Of a DNA stretch of 5,288 nt, positions 1 through 4,565 are shown one piece after another. The notes below the pieces were generated by a model. It had not been told where the DNA came from and did no database searches. It was given only the letters and a program-made list of their open reading frames with translations. Made by a program: the position numbers and the translations under genes. Origin of the DNA: JBDHZU01 sp039812085 (GTDB lineage Bacteria; Actinomycetota; Actinomycetes; S36-B12; UBA10799); contig JBDHZU010000132.1 in the NCBI GenBank assembly GCA_039812085.1, positions 1 to 5,288 on the forward strand, written 5' to 3'. Positions within the stretch are counted from its first letter, which is position 1; the number at the start of each line of letters is the position of its first letter.

Positions 1-1
1 G

Positions 2-64
2 TTCGTTGGTTCGGACTTCCCCTCCGAACCCGAACCGACGATCCACTTCCCCTTGGCAATCTGA
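2..64 (+). CDS. Possible 3' end of an upstream gene (partial, unrecognised)
   Basis: One forward frame is open from the window edge to a TGA at 62-64 and gives about 20 residues, with acidic/proline-rich SEPEP in the middle and PLAI at the end. Most codons end in G or C, which suits the neighbours. A strong terminator-like hairpin begins 14 bases after this stop, as expected for the end of a transcription unit. Twenty codons are far too few to identify a family, and a second forward frame is also open across this stretch, so the call rests mainly on the terminator's position. It may simply be intergenic DNA. Confidence 0.25.
   Translation, partial: FVGSDFPSEPEPTIHFPLAI
8..30. repeat. Inverted repeat with 8-bp perfect arms
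   Basis: GGTTCGGA at 8-15 is the exact reverse complement of TCCGAACC at 23-30, with a 7-base loop. The pairing can continue outwards after a TT bulge (GTTCG at 1-5 with CGAAC at 31-35), and it may extend beyond the window edge. No T-run follows, so it does not look like an intrinsic terminator on the + strand. It could be an RNA hairpin at the end of the upstream gene or an operator. Confidence 0.45.
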
Positions 65-80
65 CTATGCGCGTTGTAAC
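53..80 (+). promoter_or_regulatory. Weak candidate sigma-70-type promoter
   Basis: TTGGCA at 53-58 matches the -35 consensus at five of six positions. After 16 bases, TGTAAC at 75-80 matches the -10 consensus at four of six. Transcription would start near 87, inside the left arm of the hairpin at 78-120, so a transcript from here would not form the full terminator. This is the only plausible promoter I see ahead of the gene starting at 152. Matches of this quality also arise by chance. Confidence 0.22.
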
Positions 81-120
81 GGCACGGTCCTCACCAAACT
101 GGTGGGGGCCGTGTTGTTTT
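78..120 (+). terminator. Rho-independent terminator of the upstream transcription unit
   Basis: CACGGTCCTCACC at 83-95 pairs with GGTGGGGGCCGTG at 101-113 along its full length, with two T·G wobbles and a small loop around 96-100. The stem can be lengthened to AAC (78-80) with GTT (116-118) through two G·T pairs. It is followed by a T-rich run ending in TTTT at 117-120. This is the classic architecture of an intrinsic terminator reading on the + strand. It lies between the possible upstream tail (stop at 64) and the gene starting at 152, so it probably separates two transcription units. Confidence 0.75.
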
Positions 121-137
121 CACCAGTGGATCCAGAT

Positions 138-144
138 GGGAGAG
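138..144 (+). promoter_or_regulatory. Ribosome binding site for the zincin-fold gene
   Basis: The purine run GGGAGAG lies 7 bases before the ATG at 152. This good Shine-Dalgarno match and spacing supports that start over any downstream alternative. Confidence 0.6.
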
Positions 145-151
145 TGCCTCT

Positions 152-637
152 ATGAGTGATGAGGTTCCTGCACTGCTCGCGACTCGCCAAGCTGCAGCCA
201 CTGCCTCGTCTGCCCCTCGGCGCGCACGACGATTCCGCCGCGACCGACACGGTCGAGGAACCCGTGGCCCATTCACTCCCCCCATGATTCCTATTGCCGC
301 TAGTCGCGGAGAACAGTTCGATGCGCTCGTGCTGGAGGCATTTGATCGACTGAACGCTGGGATGCCGGAACTTGAAGATGTCGCCGTCATGGTGGAAGAC
401 GTCCCACCGCGGGAACGCCGAGACGGTGCGCCAGATCCCGTCCCGCTCGGTCGTACGGAATCGGCTGGGCGTGGACAACCTGCGGCCATCGTCATCTACC
501 GCCGACCGATCGAACTGCGTACTGCGCCAGGCGAAAAGCGAGAGAACCTGGTGTTCGACACGGTGACGGAACTCGTAGCCGAGCTATTTGGGGTGGCTCC
601 GGCAGACGTCGACCCGGACTACGGGAACGATTCCTGA
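152..637 (+). CDS. Zincin-fold 'metallopeptidase family' protein with degenerate active site
   Basis: The 161-residue product resembles the small zincin-like proteins (DUF1025-type, minimal metalloprotease fold) conserved next to whiB2 and manB in actinobacteria; Rv3259 of Mycobacterium tuberculosis is the counterpart I recall. Recognisable parts are the basic RRFRRDRHGRGTRGP stretch (26-40), EQFDALVLEAFDRLN (54-68), the strand IVIYRRPIE (113-121) and the C-terminal helix VFDTVTELVAELFGV (134-148). In active zincins of this type that helix carries HExxH. Here the same place reads TELVA (139-143), so both zinc-binding histidines are gone and only the Glu remains. Proteolysis is therefore unlikely, and a structural or binding role is more probable. 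There is no signal peptide or membrane segment; the first 23 residues are Ala/Arg-rich and look non-conserved. The DUF3499 gene follows after 20 bases. Confidence 0.85.
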   Translation: MSDEVPALLATRQAAATASSAPRRARRFRRDRHGRGTRGPFTPPMIPIAASRGEQFDALVLEAFDRLNAGMPELEDVAVMVEDVPPRERRDGAPDPVPLGRTESAGRGQPAAIVIYRRPIELRTAPGEKRENLVFDTVTELVAELFGVAPADVDPDYGNDS

Positions 638-657
638 CGAGGTGACATCTCGGGTCA

Positions 658-1074
658 ATGCTCGCGGAGTTCGGTCTGGGGCGTTACCGTCATCCGGTGG
701 CAAGAAAACGGGTGTGCACCAAGCCTTCGTGTCAGAAGCCGGCAGTGGCGACGTTGACGTACGTCTACTCCGACTGCACTGCTGTTCTCGGACCTTTGGC
801 GACCTACGCCGAACCTCATTGCTACGACCTGTGTGAAGAACATTCGCAGCGCCTCACTGCGCCGGTCGGCTGGGAAATCGTTCGACTGGAGCCAGATCCC
901 GATGCGCTCAAGCCATCGCAGGATGACATCGAGGCTCTTGCTAACGCGGTTCGCGAAGCAGGTCGCCCACGAGAGGATGCTGCTGCCGCACAGGCCCAGC
1001 CTGCAGACGAGCATCCATCCGCTGTTGAGGTTTCTCGTAAAGGACACCTTCGGGTGCTCCGCAACGTCGACTAG
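658..1074 (+). CDS. DUF3499 family protein
   Basis: The 138-residue product carries the hallmark block of the actinobacterial DUF3499 family: CTKPSC (20-25), PAVATLTYVYSDCTAVLG (28-45), LATYAEPHCYDLCEEH (47-62), then APVGWEIVRLEPD and a C-terminal RKGHLRVLR (127-135). The Cx4C pair at 20 and 25 and the CxxH at 59-62 look like a zinc-binding site, with further Cys at 40 and 55. The function of the family is unknown. Residues from about 80 to 125 form an acidic/Ala-rich, probably flexible linker. The start is uncertain: ATG 658 has GAGGTGA 12 bases upstream, while an in-frame GTG at 697 would begin three residues before KRVC, closer to where I remember the family starting. It lies between the zincin gene and the Trm112-like gene, where manB would be expected next. 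Confidence 0.9.
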   Translation: MLAEFGLGRYRHPVARKRVCTKPSCQKPAVATLTYVYSDCTAVLGPLATYAEPHCYDLCEEHSQRLTAPVGWEIVRLEPDPDALKPSQDDIEALANAVREAGRPREDAAAAQAQPADEHPSAVEVSRKGHLRVLRNVD

Positions 1075-1100
1075 TACCCGTTCGACTAGATTCGCGAACT
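1067..1100 (+). promoter_or_regulatory. Candidate leaderless promoter and short direct repeats before the Trm112-like gene
   Basis: The 26-base gap before ATG 1101 has no purine-rich Shine-Dalgarno. TAGATT at 1087-1092 ends eight bases before the ATG, the placement expected of a -10 element driving a leaderless mRNA, which is common in actinobacteria. No convincing -35 is visible. TCGACTAG occurs twice, at 1067-1074 (covering the DUF3499 stop) and 1082-1089, 15 bp apart, and a perfect 8-bp palindrome TTCGCGAA follows at 1091-1098. These could be an operator, or simply chance in a short stretch. Confidence 0.3.
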
Positions 1101-1280
1101 ATGACTGTCTCACTCGATCCTGAATTGTTGAGGATTCTGGCGTGCCCGGCCGAGCATCACGCTCCTGTTACCCAGGTCGATGAATTCTTGGTCTGTGATG
1201 AATGCGGGCTGCGTTTCCCGATCCGCGATGGCATTCCCGTCATGCTGCTCGATGAAGCGTTGCCTGCGACTACTGACTGA
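1101..1280 (+). CDS. Trm112-like zinc-ribbon protein (59 aa)
   Basis: A short gene of 59 codons, ATG to TGA, with the features of the bacterial Trm112/UPF0434 (YcaR-like) family: LDPELLRILACP (5-16), VCDECGLRFPIRDGIPVMLLDEA (31-53). The family is normally 55-65 residues. Eukaryotic and archaeal Trm112 activates methyltransferases, while the role of the bacterial proteins is not established. The family's usual metal site is two CxxC knuckles. The second is intact (C32, C35), but the first reads CPAEHH (15-20), so the second Cys is missing and only a nearby His (19 or 20) could replace it. The gene ends 22 bases before the SIS-domain gene. No Shine-Dalgarno is visible; the start is chosen because the family begins a few residues before the LDPxLL motif. 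Confidence 0.88.
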   Translation: MTVSLDPELLRILACPAEHHAPVTQVDEFLVCDECGLRFPIRDGIPVMLLDEALPATTD

Positions 1281-1286
1281 TATGTC

Positions 1287-1296
1287 GGGAGGGTGA
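1287..1296 (+). promoter_or_regulatory. Ribosome binding site fixing the GTG start of the SIS-domain gene
   Basis: GGGAGGGTGA is a near-consensus Shine-Dalgarno ending 6 bases before GTG 1303. There is no competing in-frame ATG close by: the ATG at 1282 is in another frame and meets a stop after four codons. This supports GTG as the true start. Confidence 0.65.
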
Positions 1297-1302
1297 TCAG
1301 TA

Positions 1303-2448
1303 GTGGAGCTTGATGATGTCCTGCTCGACGATGCGGATCGCCTCGCTGATGCGGACTCCCATGGTCTGCTCATCACCACTGCTTCGGCAGGTGCCAGCAT
1401 TCGAGCTGCAGTTGAAGCGATTGAGGATCAGGTGTGCGCCCGAGTCGCGGAGGATGGTCGTCCGCGTGCGATTGCCGTTGTTGGTGGTGGCGGATCCGGT
1501 GCCGCTGGAGAAGTGCTCGCGGCTGTTGTCGGGCCGCGTAGTTCGGTCCCGGTCATTACCGTCGCCCAGCCCGCCCTCCCCGGATGGATCGGTCCGACGG
1601 ATGTCGTCATCGCGGTTAGTGGATCTGGCAATACCTACGAGACTCTGAGTGCAGCCTCCGATGCGGCTCGCCGTGGTGCGCGATTGGTGACGTTGTGTCC
1701 CACTAACTCTGAACTGCATGCCATCGCTCGGGCCACTCACGCCGGTGAACACATCCCGATCTCGATTCCCGTGACTGCAGGAACGTGGCGTGCCCGAACG
1801 ATGTTCTGGACGTTGTCTACTCCGCTGTTGTTTCTTGCCGAAGCGTTAGGGCTGACCGAGGGGACGGCTCAGGCAGCCGATCAGGCGGCCACGATGTTGG
1901 ACGAGATTGCGCTGGAGTGTGCTGCGTCGCGGGACAGCGTCGCTAATCCCGCTAAACGGGCAGCGATCAATCTGGCGAATTGTGTGCCGTTGATCTGGGG
2001 AACGGAAGCCATCGGCGGGGTTGCCGCTCGTCGGTACGGTCGACAACTCGCGGAGAACGCGGGAATCCCGGCAGTCGTGGGAACTCTTCCGGAAGCTGGT
2101 CGCACGCAATCGGCCCTACTTGCTGGGCCATACGCCGGTCAACGAAGTGTCGATGATCTGTTTCGGGACCGAGTGGAAAACCCTGATGAATCCAGTCGTT
2201 TACGACTGATCATCATGCGTGACGCGGACGAACATCCAGCGACAGCAGCATTGGCGCAGGCAGCGATGGATCTCGCTCATCGACGCGAGGTTCCCGGAGA
2301 TGTTCTCGTGGCGCAGATGGGTCATCCGTTCGTTCGGCTCGCCGAACTCGTGGGGGTTGCGGATTTCGCCACGGTGTATGCCGGTCTGGCGATGGGCATC
2401 GACCCCATGTCGAGCAGCAATGAACTGGATGAACGTCGGCAGTGGTGA
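1303..2448 (+). CDS. SIS-domain protein related to bifunctional phosphoglucose/phosphomannose isomerase
   Basis: A 381-residue two-lobed sugar-isomerase (SIS) protein of the archaeal-type PGI/PMI superfamily. The N-terminal lobe has a glycine-rich strand-loop (AVVGGGGSGAAGE, 58-70) and the phosphosugar-binding motif VSGSGNTYET (105-114). The C-terminal lobe ends with LAELVGVADFATVYAGLAMGIDP (346-368), typical of the PGI/PMI C-terminal domain. In active enzymes a catalytic Glu sits in an ENAK-like motif and a His follows 16 residues later in PExNHNE. Here ENAG keeps the Glu (251), but the His position reads PEAGRT with Arg267, so isomerase activity is doubtful. I recall the M. tuberculosis counterpart (Rv3256c) and the Streptomyces one, which also sit beside manA and look similarly divergent. 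A regulatory or sugar-phosphate-sensing role in mannose metabolism is an inference. The protein is cytoplasmic, with no membrane segments. Confidence 0.87.
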   Translation: MELDDVLLDDADRLADADSHGLLITTASAGASIRAAVEAIEDQVCARVAEDGRPRAIAVVGGGGSGAAGEVLAAVVGPRSSVPVITVAQPALPGWIGPTDVVIAVSGSGNTYETLSAASDAARRGARLVTLCPTNSELHAIARATHAGEHIPISIPVTAGTWRARTMFWTLSTPLLFLAEALGLTEGTAQAADQAATMLDEIALECAASRDSVANPAKRAAINLANCVPLIWGTEAIGGVAARRYGRQLAENAGIPAVVGTLPEAGRTQSALLAGPYAGQRSVDDLFRDRVENPDESSRLRLIIMRDADEHPATAALAQAAMDLAHRREVPGDVLVAQMGHPFVRLAELVGVADFATVYAGLAMGIDPMSSSNELDERRQW

Positions 2449-2454
2449 TGGGAA

Positions 2455-2484
2455 CGTGTGCGGGTGGCATGGTGCCCGTACACG
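2455..2484 (+). promoter_or_regulatory. Hairpin in the leader of manA
   Basis: CGTGTGCGGG at 2455-2464 pairs with CCCGTACACG at 2475-2484: ten base pairs with one G·T wobble and a 10-base loop. The loop can partly fold on itself in an alternative form (GGCA with TGCC). It fills most of the 51-base gap between the SIS gene and manA and ends 15 bases before the manA ATG. No T-run follows, so it does not look like an intrinsic terminator. It could pause polymerase, protect or process the mRNA, or limit ribosome access to manA. Confidence 0.45.
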
Positions 2485-2499
2485 CGCCATGATCGAGCG

Positions 2500-3618
2500 A
2501 TGTACACGATCAATGGCTTTCTGCAGAACTACGCCTGGGGTATCCCAGGAGGGTTGATGCCGTGGGTCGCGGCGTCGTCCGAGGTTGATGCAGATCAGCC
2601 GCAGGCGGAGTTGTGGTTCGGTGCTCATGTCAATGGACCATCGCCGTTGACCACTGATGCAACCACGCTGCGCGACTCCGTCGATCCCGCGCAAGCGCCG
2701 GTCTTGGTCAAGCTGTTGGCGGCCGGCTCTCCACTATCCATTCAGATTCATCCACCGGCCGATCAAGCCCAGGCCAGCTTTGCGGAGCAACAAGCTGACC
2801 CGTCGGCACCAAAACTCTTGTCCGATGACAAAGCCAAGACCGAGATGTTGATTGCAGTCGAACCATTTGCGGTGTTCTCCGGATTCCGTGACTCGAACGA
2901 GGCTGCCCAAGTCCTGCGGGCAACCGCAGAAGGACTTGATTCGATCGCCGACGATGTCGAGGCTGGTCGAACCAAGGAAGCAATCGCGGCCATGCTGGCG
3001 CTGCCTTCCGATGGTCTAAAAGCGGTAACTGATCGACTGCCGGAGGCCGCGCAGGTCGTCGGTCTGCCTGAGTTGGCCGTGCGCGCCCTAGAGACGGTGG
3101 CGACTCAATATCCAGGCGACCCCGGATGTCTGGTGGCGACACTTTTGCAGCCTGAGCAACTCAACCCCGGTGATGCGGTTTACGTCCAAGCCGGAATCGT
3201 GCATGCCTACATCGAGGGAATCGGTGTTGAAGTGATGACTGCCAGCGATAACGTGCTGCGGCTGGGATTAACGCCTAAGACGATCGCCGTTGAACCTGCT
3301 CTGGCCGCCATTGACGAACAATTGCAACCGCAGATCCTGCGACCACAAGCAGCGACCAGCGACGACGGGGGAACGGTGCGGCAGTACGCCCCGCAAGGAG
3401 CCCCGTTCGCAGTGAGCTCGATCAATCAAGGGTCGCTGGCTGCCCCCGCTGGTGATTACCGACTTGTCCTGGCAGTTGACGGTCCAGCAACAGTCTCGAC
3501 CGATGACACTGAGGTCGTCCTCGCTCAAGGAGAAGCAGCAGCAGTCTTGGCAGACGAACCCGCTATTACCGTCGCCACAACGGGCACCGCGTACATCACG
3601 AGGAAGGCAGGCGAATGA
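2500..3618 (+). CDS. manA: Mannose-6-phosphate isomerase, class I
   Basis: This cytoplasmic zinc enzyme interconverts mannose-6-phosphate and fructose-6-phosphate and feeds GDP-mannose synthesis for glycan and glycolipid mannosylation. The 372-residue product begins MYTINGFLQNYAWG, matching the short lead before the YAWG motif in class I PMIs. ELWFGAH (37-43) follows. The zinc ligands are visible as QIH (Gln82, His84), KTEM (Glu115) and GIVHAYIEG (His235). The catalytic Arg lies in NVLRLGLTPK (Arg254). The C-terminal 90 residues form the variable cupin-like domain. An upstream in-frame GTG at 2458 would add 14 residues, but it falls inside the stem at 2455-2484 and gives no family-like sequence, so ATG 2500 is preferred despite a weak ribosome site. 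The stop overlaps the start of the transporter gene. All key residues are present, so it should be active. Confidence 0.96.
   Translation: MYTINGFLQNYAWGIPGGLMPWVAASSEVDADQPQAELWFGAHVNGPSPLTTDATTLRDSVDPAQAPVLVKLLAAGSPLSIQIHPPADQAQASFAEQQADPSAPKLLSDDKAKTEMLIAVEPFAVFSGFRDSNEAAQVLRATAEGLDSIADDVEAGRTKEAIAAMLALPSDGLKAVTDRLPEAAQVVGLPELAVRALETVATQYPGDPGCLVATLLQPEQLNPGDAVYVQAGIVHAYIEGIGVEVMTASDNVLRLGLTPKTIAVEPALAAIDEQLQPQILRPQAATSDDGGTVRQYAPQGAPFAVSSINQGSLAAPAGDYRLVLAVDGPATVSTDDTEVVLAQGEAAAVLADEPAITVATTGTAYITRKAGE
3601..3607 (+). promoter_or_regulatory. Ribosome binding site inside manA for the overlapping transporter gene
   Basis: AGGAAGG lies 7 bases before ATG 3615, within the last codons of manA. 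With the ATGA overlap (3615-3618), this indicates that ribosomes finishing manA can reinitiate on the transporter. Confidence 0.6.
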
Positions 3619-4565
3619 GTACCGAAGGCGGAGTAAGGGCAATTATCGCGGCGTTGGCCGCCAACCTGGTTATCGCTTGCGCAAAGTTCGGCGCATTCAT
3701 CATCACGGGATCCAGTTCCATGCTGTCGGAAGCCATTCACTCGCTGGCTGACTCCGGTAACCAGGTGCTACTGCTGATCGGTGGCAAGCGAGCCAAGCAA
3801 GCCGCCAATGTCACCCATCAGTTCGGACACGGTCGGCGCCGATACGTCTACGGGTTCGTCGTTGCACTCATTCTGTTCGTGGTGGGTGGCTTGTTCTCCG
3901 TCTACGAGGGAATCCACAAAATCCAGCATCCGGAAGATCTTTCGTCCCCGCAGGTGGCGATCGCCGTGCTGCTGATTGCGATTGTGGCCGAAGGATTCTC
4001 CTTCCGAACTGCCCTAAAAGAGGCGAATCATTCGCGTGGAAAGAAGTCACTTTTTCGATTCGTTCGCGATTCACGCCATCCAGAACTGCCGGTCATCCTG
4101 CTGGAAGACTTCGGTGCGCTGATCGGTCTGTTCTTGGCGTTACTCGGTGTGGGCTTGTCCACCATCACCAAGAACGGCGTGTGGGACGGCATTGGTGCCA
4201 CCTGTATCGGCATGTTGTTGCTGGTCATCGCTGTGTTCTTGGCGTTGGAGATGGCCAGCATGTTGGTCGGTGAAGGGGCCGTGGCGGAGGAACAGGAAGC
4301 GATCCGGGTTGCCCTCGAGTCATCGGCCGATATCGACCGAGTGATCCACTTGCGCACGTTGCATGTCGGCCCAGATGACTTGCTGGTCGCAGCCAAAATT
4401 GCCGTCGCTGGTGAGGACACGGCAGAAGTTATTGCGCGAGGAATCGACGCGGCAGAGAAGCGGGTGCGTGCAGCAGTGCCCAGCGCCACGTACATTTACC
4501 TCGAACCTGATCTCGATCGATACCGATCGGGTACTTCCACTGCCGAAGGAACTTCCATCACATGA
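3615..4565 (+). CDS. Cation diffusion facilitator family metal transporter (ZnT9-like)
   Basis: A 316-residue inner-membrane protein with about six hydrophobic segments (roughly 8-30, 33-56, 78-98, 113-132, 160-182, 194-218) and a C-terminal cytoplasmic domain (about 222-300). CDF proteins exchange divalent metals such as Zn2+ for protons, usually as dimers. Segment 2 has the metal-site pair in SEAIHSLADSGNQ (His42, Asp46), followed by FGHGRRRYVYGF (70-81), the counterpart of the usual FGxGRxRY loop. In segment 5 the usual HxxxD is replaced by LLEDFGALIG (Glu164, Asp165), as I recall for the ZnT9/SLC30A9-like branch. The C-terminal ATYIYLEPD (291-299) also fits that branch. The substrate cannot be told from sequence; Zn, Mn or Co are possible. 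It overlaps manA by ATGA at one end and ahcY at the other. Confidence 0.93.
   Translation: MSTEGGVRAIIAALAANLVIACAKFGAFIITGSSSMLSEAIHSLADSGNQVLLLIGGKRAKQAANVTHQFGHGRRRYVYGFVVALILFVVGGLFSVYEGIHKIQHPEDLSSPQVAIAVLLIAIVAEGFSFRTALKEANHSRGKKSLFRFVRDSRHPELPVILLEDFGALIGLFLALLGVGLSTITKNGVWDGIGATCIGMLLLVIAVFLALEMASMLVGEGAVAEEQEAIRVALESSADIDRVIHLRTLHVGPDDLLVAAKIAVAGEDTAEVIARGIDAAEKRVRAAVPSATYIYLEPDLDRYRSGTSTAEGTSIT

Noticed and set aside
3..154. A second forward frame open from the window edge to a stop at 152-154
   Set aside because: It would run straight through the strong terminator hairpin and gives a peptide with no recognisable motif; the frame ending at 64 fits the terminator position better.
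91..495. Long reverse-strand open frames over the zincin gene
   Set aside because: They are Ser/Arg/Pro-rich translations expected opposite a GC-rich gene and show no family motif; the forward frame is clearly coding.
1282..1296. Four-codon micro-ORF (ATG...TGA) just before the SIS gene
   Set aside because: It has no ribosome site of its own and consists largely of the Shine-Dalgarno of the SIS gene; probably chance.
1297..1752. Reverse-strand open frame opposite the SIS gene
   Set aside because: Low-complexity Arg/Thr/Asn-rich product overlapping a well-supported gene and its ribosome site; treated as a shadow.
2455..2484. Hairpin before manA as an intrinsic terminator
   Set aside because: No T-run follows the stem, and the next gene starts 15 bases later in the same direction.
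2458..2499. GTG start at 2458 giving ManA 14 extra N-terminal residues
   Set aside because: The extra residues do not resemble class I PMIs, which start a few residues before YAWG, and the codons lie in a stable hairpin. ATG 2500 fits the family length better.
2708..3142. Reverse-strand open frame of about 144 codons opposite manA
   Set aside because: Arg/Pro-rich with no motif, and manA on the other strand has all its catalytic residues.
4028..4495. Reverse-strand open frame of about 155 codons opposite the transporter
   Set aside because: Ser/Thr/Ala-rich antisense translation of a membrane-protein gene with no recognisable domain.
4510..4535. Clustered GATCG-type short palindromes near the end of the transporter gene
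   Set aside because: They lie within coding sequence at Asp/Arg-rich codons and are common in this composition; no longer symmetrical structure results.
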